Below are positions 1 through 12,299 of a stretch of DNA of 64,000 bases, one piece after another (position 1 is the first letter of the stretch; every line of letters begins with the position of its first letter). Origin of the DNA: Timema cristinae (taxonomy: Eukaryota; Arthropoda; Insecta; Phasmatodea; Timematidae). Position numbers and translations under genes: made by a program. The DNA lies in contig JBCFYV010000554.1 in the NCBI GenBank assembly GCA_039000515.1, forward strand, positions 1 to 64,000, written 5' to 3'. Below the pieces are notes generated by a model. That model saw only the letters and a program-made list of their open reading frames with translations. It was not told the origin of the DNA and made no database searches.

Positions 1-204
1 GTAAAAAATTTAACCCAAATGCAGTTTTAAAAAAAAATTCTTTACTTTATATCTAAACACCTAAAAAATTTCAAAATTATATTTTCTTCTGTAAAATTTC
101 CAATAGGGGGGGGGATGGTTTTTTTACTTCAAGATCAAATTTCAAGCTTGTTTATCAACTTATAAAAAACATGTCCTGATGAATGACTGATGACTGATGC
201 GACT

Positions 205-772
205 GATTCATCACCGCCGAGCGCAAATATCAAGGTACAAGCATGAAATTCGGACTGTATTTCATTTTTTTATTAGGCACCCATAAAAAGGGGGTTTTTA
301 GAAATTTCACCCCGAAGGGGTCAAAATGGGGGGAAGAAAATATGTATGAAAGTCCGTTTTTTTAAAAATTTTACTAAAAAAAATTTTTTGTATTTGGGTT
401 ATTGACGTAAAACAAATAAATATGTGTTTAGGAATTTTGGAAATTTTTATTTAAAAGGGGGAAAAAAGGAGGTGAAAGTTTTGACGGACTGTGATGTTTC
501 ACAAGCCGACGCAAACTACAAGGCTAAAAGCATAAATTGGGGACTGTAATTCATTTTTTTATTAGGCACCCAAAAGAAAGGTTTTTTAAAAATTCCACCC
601 CGAAGAGGTAAAAATAGGGTGATAATAGTATGAAATAGTATGAAGTCCGTCATTTTAAAAATTTACAAAAACAAAATTTTTTATTCGGGTTTTTAAACGT
701 AAAACAAATAAATAGGGGTTTTTCAAAATTTTGGAAATTTTTTTAATAGGGATAAAAAGGGGGTGAAAGTTT
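205..772. repeat. Two tandem copies of a ~285-bp unit
   Basis: Copy 1 (about 205-482) and copy 2 (about 490-772) share the same order of motifs: ATTAGGCACCCA, a CACCCCGAAG block, GAAAGTCCG/GAAGTCCG, CGTAAAACAAATAAATA and a closing GGTGAAAGTTT. They differ by scattered substitutions and indels. This is an interspersed or tandem repeat of unknown class. Confidence 0.7.
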
Positions 773-1394
773 GTATCAGACTTGCATTTTTTTTGATCGA
801 GGTCAAAGTTATGGTCATCAATTAACGTAATTTTTTAAAATTTAATCTGTAAATACATATGTATATTTTCGTATTTGTATATAAACAACCCCACCGGCAA
901 ACCCGGGGGCAACAGCTATCTATCAAAATAAAGGGTCTTTGGGATACTCGTATGACAAATCCGAAATTTTTCATCCAACTGTACTCCCAAGCATGATTAC
1001 GGCGCGTTTCCCTTTTTGCAAATAAACGGGCTTTCTCTACACTAACTTGCTTTTCCTTTTTGCCCCACATCGGATCCCCGGGCTAACGCAGCCATTTCAA
1101 CTCACGGCACATGATCAAGCCACTAAAATTGTAAAGGTACACTACGGGTTTTTTAAAGGGAGAGTTTATAAAAAAAAAAAAAGATTATATTGTGTTAAAA
1201 TTTAAAAGGTAAAAATAAAATTTTATTTTTTAATAAAGATACGGCGCAGCCCCCAAATTTTCTCCGCTTTTATTTTAAAATAAACCTTTAAAAAAAACTA
1301 ATAATATTTTAAACAAAATAATGGGGCTAACTTTTTTTTGGGAAACACTTCCCAAGATCATAAATAAATAAAAACATTGCCTGTTTAATTATAT

Positions 1395-1651
1395 ACCCCC
1401 TCTGGGGCGTATTTGGGCTAACGCGTTGTCTTTTGGCTCGACTGTGATGAAGAGATCGGGGTTCGAACTCGGTGGTGAACTGGGGGTTTTTTTTTCCTAA
1501 ATGGTTTTTCCACTCTCCTTTCACCAAATGGGGGTTCACTTTCTTAATTAAACATTCCCAATTTCCCTAACCCATTAGCGTAATAGTTTTTAAAGCGTAT
1601 AACCCAAGGGGGAAAGAAGCGGGTGCAAAAATATTATTATTATTATTATTA
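1395..1651 (+). mobile_element. SINE family 1 copy (damaged consensus)
   Basis: tRNA-derived SINE. The A-box region GGGCTAACGCG lies near 1425 and the B box GGTTCGAACTC near 1456. The family body with CCTAAATGG and CATTAGCGTAA follows, then CGTATAACCCAA and a 3' TTA-repeat tail. Compared with the clean copy at 50403-50723 (read on the minus strand), many single bases have become copies of their neighbours. Confidence 0.8.
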
Positions 1652-2494
1652 CTTATGCTAGGGCACTAGGAGCTAGTAACAATTTACAAAAAATTGAGAA
1701 AAGAAAAACATCTTTGCCCACCAAAGAGCAAATAATCAAATTCATTTTAAAATACCAAAATTAAAAAAAAAAAAATTATATTATATTTGTTTAAAAATAA
1801 AAACTAAAAAAAAAAACTACAGATTTTTTTTAGAAGGAAACCGTTATTATATATTACACTTTTAAAAAAATACTAGTTATTTTGCACGATCTACTGTAAG
1901 TATTGAAATTTTTGGACGTGAAATATTTTTTATGTCAACCTCGTTTTTTTTGGGATAAACTGCTCGCCTTAGGCCCAATGTTGTTTTATTTAAACCAAGC
2001 CGAGTCATGATTTTTTTTGACTAAAAAAAATCCGTAGCTCAAAAAAAAAAATTTCTTACTTAAAACCTTTACACTAAATAAATAGTTGGAATTTATTTTA
2101 TTTAAAAAAGACTAAATTTAAAATTTTTGCATTGGTTTACGTTTTTTTTTCAAAAATTTATAGTCCAAATGTGTTTTTTTAGGGGGGTAAAGGTAGATAT
2201 GTTTCATCCGATACCCCCGGGCATTTTAAAATTTCTCTTTTATTTTAACCACCCCCTCGTCCCCTTTATTACAGCCCCAATCCCCCTCACACCTGTCACA
2301 AAACCACTTGAAAAATTTTCATTGTGACAGTTTCTTTTTTATTAATAAGAGGAAGGGGATGGGTAACAAAGGTAACGAGAAACTAAAAAAAAATTTAAAA
2401 ATTAGATAAAAGGTGGCTATTTAAAATAGGGTAAGTGAAAGAAAAGGGGGGGGGGTAAGATAGAGGGCCATTCTATCTTTTCTAACCTTCCCTT

Positions 2495-2635
2495 CCGGGG
2501 GGGTGGGGCTAATACTCTGAATCGGCCAGTACCTTTATAAAACCCTCCTCCTGAGTGGGCTGGGGTTTTTGGATCGGGCCAGTCGACCTTTAAATACCCC
2601 GTGCCCCCAACCTGGGGGCGATGCCAAAAGTGGGC
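2495..2635. repeat. Minisatellite, ~55-bp unit, 2-3 copies
   Basis: The unit contains GGCCAGTCGACCTTTAAA, then C-rich sequence, a GGGTGGGG block and a CTCTGAAT motif. A second cluster of the same unit lies at 5220-5345. Confidence 0.5.
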
Positions 2636-5219
2636 TTTGGGGGATTATGGGGGGGAAATAAATAAGGGGGGGGGCGATTTGGGGCGATGGTATCAAAGAA
2701 GGAAAAATTAAAATGTATGTACAGTAGAATTTCCTGGTGCACAGTCACGGCTATTCTCAGCAGGGGGTTTCACAGCATCCCCCCTTTTCCCCCCCTGTTG
2801 TTTTCAGCGCGGCCGACTGGTGACTAAAACCCCCCCCCCTTTCCCCCATCACAAAAACCCCTTCCCCTTGCCCCACATTCGTCTTCAAATCTTCAACCCT
2901 TTTGGGGCCCACCACATTTTTTGTGCATTCTTTTTGTTTTTTTCGTTTTTTTTTTAAGTTAAAATTTCGCCTTTGGTTTTAAAAAAAAAAGAAGAAATGT
3001 GTCAAACTCACCCCCGGGTTTTAAAAAATTTGGTTTTTCCGTCCCCACAAAAGTGCAGTTTCCCATTGTTTTTTTGTTGATAAAACATTTTTTAAAAATT
3101 AAAAAATAAGCCTTCGCAAATGAAAGATCTTTATCAAGAGTCCCCCGTGGGTAAAGTGATAAAAAATTTTTGTTTTTTCAAAACCTCAAAGCTTAAAAAA
3201 TTTAAAAACCCAATGTTAGTGAATTTTTAAAAAACGAGAAAACCCATCTTTACAAAAAGGGCTTCTTGTTCTTTTAAAAAGGGGGTCTTTTTTTTTTGCT
3301 AAATTGGGGAAACCTCACACAATTTTCGAAAATTTTTTTTTTACCGGTCCCCCCAAAAAAAATTTTTGATATCATGTAGGGGGGGCCCCTTTTGTAATAA
3401 ATAAGTCAATGGGGTTTTTTTGGCAACAATAATTTTTCCAGGGAATTGCCCCAAAAGGGCCCGGGGGGTTTTTAATACAAAAACCTTTAATTTGTTTTAA
3501 AAAAAGAAAATTTTTTATTGAGATTGATGAATCAATTTTTTTGATAAAAAGCAATTTTTTTTGTTATTTTGGGTTTTTCAATGAAAAAAAAGGAAATTTC
3601 CGAGGAAATGTGTTTTCGGAATTTTTATCACTGATACGAAGGGATCGTCGTTTTTTTTAAAATGGGCAAGTTTTTTTGAGAAAAAAGAAATTTCCCCCAA
3701 CAAACGTGACACTTGTTTTAACGACGGTGCCCTTTCCATTCAGGTCGTATGGATTTCATCCCCCCTTTAAAAAAAAGTTCCAGATCACACAAATTTCCCG
3801 TGTATTCATCGTCAACAAATTATTTGGAAAAAAAATTTAGGGGTGTCCTCATGAAACCCACAATGGTTATTTGGTGTCCCCAAATTTAAAAACAATTTTC
3901 CCCCAATGGCCCCGTTTCGGGGCAAATTTTTCCCCCGAAAAAGATGGGGAATTTTGAACGTTTCTTCTTTCATACGGGCCTGAGGGGCTTTCCAAAAGAA
4001 AAAATTTTTTTTGCCCTTTTTTCAATTTTTGACCAGTTACGGGGAAATTTCGACACCTGATCCCGTTTTTTGTTTAGAATTTGAAGCAAGCAATTTTAAA
4101 TTGCATACCTTCAAAATTTTTTTAAAAAAGAACGAAGCAAATAAAGGGGGAAAAGGAAAAAAAGATTTAAAACCCTTTAAAAAGGGAAAAAAAAAAAAAT
4201 TTTTTCATTACGCCAAAAAAATGAAATTCAAAAGGGGAAATTTTGGGGTGTAAAGAGCGATTAAAAATTCCCCCCCCTTTTAAAAAATGTTTGTTGAAAA
4301 GGGGTCCTGAAAATTACAGAAGAAAAAAAAAAAAATTTTTACTTTCAAACCCTTTACCATTAAAAAAAAGCAGGGGAACAAGATTTGAAGATTTACCAAA
4401 TTTTAAAAAATTTCCGGGGTTTTTGGTTCTGATCCTTTCCCCCATTTTTAACGTAAAAAGGTTTTTAAAAACTTTTGCGACAGATTTTTAAAAACTGAAT
4501 TTGACTGTGGGTGAAAATCTTTTCAAACAGACATTACAATTTTGTATTTGGGTGAAGCTTATCGAACTTACAACAACTGTGGGGGGGAAAAAAAAAAAAA
4601 ACTTCTCATCTCTTTCCCTCAACTTTTTAGTTTTAAAAAGGTTTTTTTCTGTTGCCCCCCCCCTCACAAAAAAGGAAAAAATTTGGGGGGTTTGCCTAAA
4701 AAGGGAAAAAGCGCCTGAATTTGGGGGGGAAAATGGCCAATATTCAAGCTTTAACAAAAAAAACCCAAACACAAGGCAAAACCCTTAAAAAAGGTAAAAA
4801 AAAAAAATAAAAAGTTTTTAAAAATTTTATTTATTTTTTAAAATTTTTAAAATGTAAAATTTTTTAAAATTTTTCCCCGATTCCAATTTTAAAAAAAAAA
4901 AATGGGAATCTTTTTTAAAAAGGGCCCTTTAATGATTTAAAAATTATTTTTACTTCTTGGTTTTAAAAAAACTGTAAAAAAAGTACATTTTAATTTTTTT
5001 TTTCCCCATTTTTTTTAAGGGACCGGAAAAAAATGCTTTGGGTTTTTTTTTTTTTATAGGAGAAAATTGTTTAAAAAAATAAAAAGCTCTATTTTTTACC
5101 TTTACTTTTTAAAATTAAAAATTTGGCATACAATAAAAAAATAAAAAAAGGGGGGGAATTTTCTTTTAACCTCCGAAAAAATGGGCCAAAAAAGGGGTTT
5201 GGGAACCACGTCAACCCAC

Positions 5220-5345
5220 CCTTTTCCCCGGGTGGGGGGGGTTAATTTTAATCTGGCCAGTCGACCTTTAAAAAACCTTGCCTTCCCGGGTGGGGCAATG
5301 CTCTGAAATTTTCCATCGATTTTTAACCTCAGCCTCCTGGGTTGG
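5220..5345. repeat. Second cluster of the ~55-bp minisatellite
   Basis: It has the same GGCCAGTCGACCTTTAAA core as the cluster at 2.5 kb, with the GGGTGGGG and CTCTGAA motifs. The boundaries are approximate because of the low sequence quality. Confidence 0.5.
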
Positions 5346-6689
5346 AGGAATTTTATTTCTGAGTAAATTTCCCCCTTGAAAGAAGCATTTTTTTCAGTTT
5401 TTCACGTTTTTGGGAATTTTTATTTTTTTTAAAATAAAAAACCCCCACTTTTATTTTTTGTTAAATCCCGGTAAATTTTTTGGGGGGGAATTTTTTTTTG
5501 GGGGCCGGATGCAAAAAACGAAGTTTGGGGTAGGAGTAAAGGGGAGTAAAAGGGGGGGTCAGGGTCTCTTGAGGAAGGGGTCCCTGTCGTGCAAAAAGTT
5601 GGCTTGAGTTTTTTCAAGGTCACGTGATGAAATATTACACAAAAACCACATCTCCAGGGGAAAAAAAATTCACTAGATCCACCCCTTTTAAAGTTCGATT
5701 TTGTTGTAAATTTATGCCCTTAAAATTTTCCCTTTTTGTTAAAAATGTAATTAATTTTAAGATTTTGGGGAATGGAAAGAAAAAGGGGGTTTTTTAAAAT
5801 TAAAAGGTATTTCCAACTGTCAAAAAAAAAAAAAAAAAATTGATGTTGGGCCATCGCAGCCAAGAAAAAGTGGAACAAATAATAGAATTTTAAATCTTCC
5901 AGTAACCTCCAAAAGGTGATTTTTTTTACTTATTTATTTTACTTTAATCTTTAATAAAACACGAATTTTGTTTGAAAATTTGGGTTTTAAAAATAAATAC
6001 AAAAAGTAAAAAATTTTTAAAGTGTTTTTTTTTAGGGTAAACCAAACCAAGTAACAAAAAATTTTTTTGTACCTTGCTAAAATTTGCGTGGCCCTGGGTT
6101 TGAAAATTTTTTACCCCTTTCTCTTGGGCCCATTTTTTTTTGCATAAAAAACGAAAAAAATTTTAAAATTTTTAAGAACGAGTGGAATTTTATATTATTA
6201 ACAAAACCAATTTTCCCCAAAAATTTTATGATTTTGTCTACGGGGGGTCTTTGCCGATTTAGCATTTGACCTATATTTGGCTGTTACCTTCAAATAAAAT
6301 TTTTGTACAAGGTTAGGCCATCCAAAAAAAATAACTAAAAAACAATTCACCTATAAATAGAAAAAATTTAAACATAAAAATATACAGTTTCCTTAAATTT
6401 TTTAAAGAAACAATTTCATAAAACTTCACTGATTTTAGAACCATATTTAAATTATAGCCGGGGATAGTGGGAACTTTTTTTAATATAGGCCTTTATAAAA
6501 ATTTTAAAAACCCATTGAACTTTTCTTTTTTTATAACAAAAACACCTAAAATTGAAGTCAACTGTGTTTAATTATATTTGAATCTTTTTAGAATCGGTTA
6601 CCTCCAAACTTGGGGGGATTTTCAAATCAAAAAGGAAAGGGCAACTATTAAAAGGACAGTGGAACATGGAAGGAGGGCCCCCCACAATT

Positions 6690-9299
6690 CTCACAACCTC
6701 TTCCCGGGTCGAGGTGGTACCCCCCCATAACTGCTGCTCGGGGGCTACGGGTTACAACCGTTGCTGTCAATACCATTATGGGTATCTCGATACAAACAGG
6801 TAGGCTTTTGTGATTATTACAACTATAGGTTCATATTACAGAGAGATGCAAAACAGAAACAGATTTTAAGTTTATTTATCTTCAAGATATAATTTGGACT
6901 GAAAAGGGGTTTAGGCCCCTACTTTTTTATTTTTTTAATAAAACAAAATATTGTTAACTACAAAAATAGGTGTAAGTTTCATGATAGATACAGAAAATTA
7001 AAAATTTTTACAAAATTAATTACATGATTGTCATAAACATGCTAACTCCTAAAAAACCCGACTTTGTTGACTTTAATCTGAATGGACATGTCTAGTATTG
7101 GTGGATGGAGTCTTTAAGAGCAAATAAGCACACTTGTCGTAAGTTGGGCCTGTCCTTGAATCTTGTTTTAGTTCCGTACATAACATATGTGTCCTTATAG
7201 TGAGTGTTAGGTTTTAAGATGTAGGTTATGTGTTTACAAATTATAATGTGCATATCAATCAAACTTGCATCTGTGACCTGCAATGCTTTGATGTTAAATT
7301 TCATTTTTCAAAGCTTATTTGAAAATGTAATCTAAATGGTTTTAATTAAAAGCAATTTGATGATTATGTGCATTGACACCCTAATTTAGTATTTAGTAAA
7401 AAGGACTTGCAGAAAACAAGCCATTGAAACATTTATCTGTGCAATATACAATGGTAAGAATGTAATTTATTAGAGTTATTCTTTGTATTTTTGGAAGTAG
7501 CAGCTGAGGTCACATGACTTGACATCTGACTTTGAATTCTGTTTAATAACATCTAAAATTTAATAAAACCTCCCCATTTAAAACATACTAGCTATGCTTG
7601 TTTTGTTCATACTATCCTTTATTTTTCAGATTTCCAACTACAAGCAGTGTCAGTTTGTCGCTGCCATTTCTTACACCAGTGCTTCAAGTCTCGGTCAGCC
7701 TTTTCACATCACCTGCATCCCTCTTGGGGACCCCAGACCTTTAAATTTGACTATTATATTAAAATAGTTGACAAAACATTCAAAACAATTATCATATTTC
7801 CACATTTATTGTTAAACACTATTATTATCTTTATATCTGCATTCAATGTGAATCAATTTTCTTTTTGATGAACTAGAAAGTGTTTAATTTAGAGTGAGCT
7901 CTGATAGATGAACATTAGGTTGTTGCTCCATAGTTAGACCTAAGGTTAGGAATCTTTGTTGATTACTTTTGACATTTTGTGATGGATCTATTTTCTCTTG
8001 AATTAATAAATACCGTAACCTGATTTTTTTTTTTTACCAAGAAAGCATGCCTATAAACAAAAACATCATATTCAATTTTTTTTAAACATTTTGTTTACTA
8101 TGTTTAATGTTCCGATTGATAACTAACCTTTATTATCTTTATATAGACTGTTATAGCTAGGTAGTTTATATTAATTTTCATAGTAAATTTACTGTTTTAT
8201 AATATTTTATACATTTAACTTGCTATTATGTCTCAAATTAGAAACATAAAATATAGGACTTAAGAATTGAGCCTAGATGTTTCGGCTATAGAATTTATAA
8301 AACCACCAAACAATTTTCCCATTTGTTAAAAACATTATTCATATTAGGTTATTTTCAAGTGATGTGTAGTAAAATTACAATTTCCAATATCCATTGTGTC
8401 GAGAATCGTTCACCCTGCTTTAACCTATAAAATGTAAATATATCTACATTCTTATGTTATAAAGTGATTAGGGAACTTTTCACTTCCACTCTGGAGGGTC
8501 TCTGGGTACTTGATTTCCTGTTTTTATGTTAACCACTTATGTTGTTGCTAAGGACTGCAGGTATCTTAATTCAGCATTGCAAATTAAATTTGACAATTTA
8601 TGTATATTATTTTGTCTGGCCAATCTCTAGTGTTTATCTTTAAAATAAACTGACTGTGAAAAAATATTATAATTATTTCCATTCCTTGCAGGGTGGTTTA
8701 TTATTTTTCATCCCAAGGTCCAAATTTGAACATCTGTTTGCACCACAAGCCGAAGATATATCCAGTAGTTTGTCTTAATAATATAGGCTCGCAAACAACA
8801 CTCAGAAATTATTTTTAATATTATATTAAATAGATATATTTGGAAGAAGGTAAAGAAAAGGTAGATAGAAACATAAAAAAGGGACGAGTTATATTATAGT
8901 TATTAGAGTTTATATTATATAAATTGTAATTTTGTCTGGAGAATACTGTCCAATTATGTCATAGATAAGTTTAATTAAATACATCAAAAATATTTTATGA
9001 AATTTCATCACTTTCACTGAACTTAGCATTATTTAAAATAATATTTTACCGATTTTTATCAATAAAATAAATGCATAACGAGATGCAGCCATGAGCTTTT
9101 CTAAATAAATGTTATTTGAATCAGGCCTTCTTCAATATTTGCCTGGTAAGTATTAAAGTAAGTGGGAATTTAATAGTGTTTAAGGCCAAATTATTTTGGT
9201 TTGTTTACGTTTCTATTATATTGAATTAAACTTCAACAATATTGCATACAACATATTTACTAAATGTGTTACAATCATATTAACATGATCAACACTAAA
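6690..9299. other. Non-coding, no feature recognised
   Basis: Ordinary AT-rich sequence. Reading frames at 7092-7304 and 7647-7868 are short and show no recognisable domain. I see no repeat, RNA gene or splice-bounded exon that I can support. Confidence 0.5.
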
Positions 9300-9580
9300 C
9301 CCACCTCGGTGGTGTAGTTGGCTAACACGCTACTTTTGTGTTGAGCTAGACCACAGAGGATAGGAAGAGGTTGAGGTTCGAATCTCGGTCGAGTGAACTG
9401 AGGTGAATTTCCTAAATAGTTTTTCACTCTCCACCACACAAAGTGTGAGTTCACTTCCTCTAAATTCAACCTTTCATATTCCCAACACATTACCTAGTGT
9501 AATTAGTATTTAGGCTTACAACCCGAATGGGTAGTAAGATGTAGTGCTAAAAAAAATCTCTAATACATTATTATTATTAC
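9300..9580 (+). mobile_element. SINE family 1 copy
   Basis: Nearly complete: head CCACCTCGGTGGTGTAG, B box GGTTCGAATCTCGG near 9376, family body, and the 3' end ACAACCCGAATGGGTAGTAAG at about 9511, followed by a short TTA-repeat tail. The 3' stem ACCC/GGGT is kept. I could not find a clear target-site duplication. Confidence 0.85.
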
Positions 9581-9913
9581 TATGGTACTTTGGTGTCAAC
9601 GTGCTTGGTTACAGTACCTGTAATCTGAGGCAGGAAAACATCCAGGTTTACAACTCCATAAAAGAAAATTAAAATAGTCGATTTTCAAAATTATTTATTA
9701 GCCCTCACTGGCAAGGACCACAATCATCATGGTTTTTAACACACAATATTTATAATATAAACTGATATTATGTTCTCTCTAACGATCAGTGTCAGAACAG
9801 CTTGTATTATGTTTTGTCATGCTTGGCACAGAGTGTATCATGGCCCGCCACTACAGTCGTGTAAAGTTTGTGTCTGATATTGTACAAGTATAAACACTAA
9901 AATAAATAATTCA

Positions 9914-10085
9914 CTTTTGTGGCCACATGGTCTAAAATATCAAAACTCCAAAAAAAACTAGACTGCTGAAGATAGGGAGATCATGGTTTGAATCCCAGGC
10001 AAGTCTAACGAGGGTGGTCTTTTGTAAATGGTTTTTTTCCCTTTTTCCTTGCAAATGTGTATACACTATTTAATATAAACTTCCT
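9914..10085 (+). mobile_element. SINE family 1 fragment, 3' truncated
   Basis: Head GGCCACATGGTCTAA, then GACTGCTGAAGATAGGGAGATC, the B box GGTTTGAATCCC and the GTAAATGGTTTTT body motif. The copy ends soon after GCAAATGTG, so the shared 3' tail is missing. Confidence 0.65.
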
Positions 10086-10559
10086 CATCCCAGAAACAGT
10101 GTGATCATATGTATGCATATAACCTGACCAGATAGTACGACAGTGCTATAATCGACAAGATTGTGTATATGATCGGTGATAAAGATCGTACAACTAATTG
10201 TGTGTGGATTTCTTATTAGTAAGTTTAAAATGTAAGAATTTAGAGTTGAATTTACGTAACAATACATCCACCTTAGCATAAAGAGTATTAAAAATCTACT
10301 CTGCTGAGTAGAACGAAAATAATAGTTTCCTCTCTCTCCTTGGGACATACATTTTTGCATCAAAATGAGCAGTGATAACCTGCTAGTTTCCCACCATACT
10401 CCATTTCATTAGAGGTCTGTAAGGGCAAGATAATGGATGTCCACATTTGGTACGTGTGTTGATACAAAAGTCTGTTTCTAACGGAACATGAAACCAGCTA
10501 TATATAGTAACATTACCGATGTTTTGATTCGCCCGCCACAATGATTTTAATAAGGTTCC

Positions 10560-10812
10560 AACTGTAATAGTCCATGTGGTGAAGCCCAGACTCTCAGATG
10601 GACCCCCGGGGCTCTGGACAGGGATGTGGGGGCAGCCTCTTCGATATGAAACTCCAGGGAAGTTGGCCTAGTCATAGAACAGCATTCGCACAGCTCCCAG
10701 TTCAGCTTCTGTGGTGGAAAACCACACCACATGTTGCATGTTTTGGGCCAACCAAATTGATATTTTCTTAACAACACGCGATACCGTTGACTGGTCAACA
10801 TTGTAGGCCTAC
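10560..10812 (-). pseudogene. PIF/Harbinger (HARBI1-like) transposase remnant
   Basis: Reading the minus strand from about 10,805 downward gives DQSTVSRVVKKIS, then WLAQNMQHVVWFSTTEAEL, LFYD, a stop, ANFPGVSY and HIPVQSPGG. In the HARBI1 family the order is the same: a helix-turn-helix with STVSR, then FP...EL, FY.IA.FPGV and a DGTHIPI block holding the first catalytic Asp. Here that block reads RRGCPHIPV, so the Asp is lost, and an in-frame TAG lies just before ANFPGV. Only about 80 residues of a normally 350-400 residue nuclease remain; the downstream DDE part is absent. A dead fragment. Confidence 0.65.
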
Positions 10813-10829
10813 ATTTCTCCGCCAACAAC

Positions 10830-11690
10830 CTAAAAATGGAAGAACAAAGTTATTAGCCAATTTTAAAAAATTATAAGAATAGATATGTCTGTAGTCCGAC
10901 CTAGGCCTACTGTGATTTTTTTAGAGGTAAGGTTATTTTGGATTTTATATATATACAAAAAAATCAATATTAAATGTCAACCAAAATCCCAATAGCTACT
11001 GTATGTCACAAAAACAATCAATTAGCCTATTTGCTTCAATTACATAATTAAAAACATGGAAGAAATATGTTGTTAGTAAATAATACAAGTCTTAATATTA
11101 ATTTAAACTTATATACTGATGCTAAATTAATCTTAACTAACACATTACAAAAACAAACATGAAAATTTATTAATGTATTCAATCCAAAAATTTAAATTAG
11201 TTGTTCATTCTTAAAAAAAAAGTTAATAACAATGTTTTTTGTAAGTTTAGTAATAATAAATAATATAACCTTAAAAAAAAGTATATTTATAATTTGGTAT
11301 TAACTTACTTGTAAGCATTCCGTGGCATAAAACTGAAGGGTGGTCAACACTTGTTGTAAATGAAGCAGTGGAAGTCATCGTTGTGTTGTTGTGTTTCGGG
11401 ATTGTCAATTTCCAACGTAGGGAAGATATCTTGTCATGCAACTTCCTTCTAAAATAGAAAATATTTTACGAAATTGTTCGTCAGAATAAGCCTAACAGGT
11501 ACCCTGGAAATCCCTAACATGCCTCCGTTAAATCACAACAACTTTATTAGCCTCTTCTTCAAAATAGTCGTCGATAACGTCTAAATACGTGACAATACCG
11601 GTAGTCATGTAGCGCCATATTTTCTTGACAACACAAAACAAAATAACAGATGTTTGACATCTCTATTGCTCATGCGCGCCGCGCCGGAGT
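10830..11690. other. Non-coding, no feature recognised
   Basis: AT-rich sequence between the Harbinger relic and the palindromic CpG block. No recognisable coding or repeat feature was seen. Confidence 0.4.
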
Positions 11691-11697
11691 AGCCCTG

Positions 11698-11900
11698 TGT
11701 ATAAGGGATAGGAGAAAAACCTATGTATAAGGGATAGGAGTAAAGCAGAAGGATGGTCGGGACCAACCTTTGGAATTACTCAAGCACGCGCCCGCGCGCT
11801 TGAGAATTACTCAAGAGCGCGCACGCGCGCTCGTCCTAGCAAGCAAATCAACCGTCCTCCGCCTTTACTCCTTCTCCGCCTTTACTCCTACTCGTTCTTG
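11698..11900. repeat. CpG-rich inverted-repeat structure
   Basis: The left arm (about 11,720-11,755) holds GGATAGGAGTAAAG. The right arm (about 11,850-11,895) holds CCTTTACTCC twice, which is its complement. Between them are two copies of GAATTACTCAAG, each followed by a GCGCGC-rich stretch; the first closes as a near-palindrome with TCAAGC and GCTTGA. A direct duplication of GTATAAGGGATAGGAG lies in the left flank. It could be a foldback element or a MITE core; the class is unknown. Confidence 0.55.
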
Positions 11901-12299
11901 CATACGGGCCATAGTCTACCCTGACGTTTCACCCTTTAAGTTCTCTAGAAAAGTAAAAAAAAAAAATAATACTGTGGTTTTAAAATAGGGAATTGGGCCG
12001 GAAACGTTGAAAATGAATAATTCCTTTTCTAAAGAATAAACTGTTACAGCACTATGCAACATTCACTTGTTTTAACTTTTTAACAACCATATATGTGCCA
12101 CTCTTTTTTTTTACTAGCACCAACAACCAAGAGTTCAGAATATTGTTTAGAGAAAAGTTATAAGTTATAGCTTAATCTTAAAAAAAAAAGAAAAAAAAAC
12201 TTTTTAACCAACTTTATATTATATCTCTATTTTGACACTTTGCTTAAATTCGCGTTTTGAAGCACAAATTAAACCAATCAAGTATCAATATTTAAACCT

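Larger units (their letters stand above)
1..6650. other. Low-complexity block with smeared homopolymers, no genes
   Basis: Runs of A/T and of G/C (for example G8 near 2450 and C8 near 2830) are far denser here than anywhere later in the window. Short reading frames are present but look like chance products of low complexity. The SINE at 1395-1651 can be compared with clean copies elsewhere and shows isolated bases replaced by a neighbouring base. This suggests poor consensus quality rather than biology. The change to ordinary sequence falls at about 6.65-6.8 kb. No gene is supported. Confidence 0.7.

Noticed and set aside
4488..4788. Opposing 94- and 95-codon frames in the low-complexity block
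   Set aside because: Both come from poly-A/poly-T-rich smeared sequence; neither has plausible protein composition.
10085..10363. 92-codon minus-strand frame
   Set aside because: No domain, no splice context and composition like the surrounding non-coding sequence.
11770..11988. 72-codon frame in the CpG palindrome
   Set aside because: It is a translation of an inverted repeat, with no recognisable protein features.
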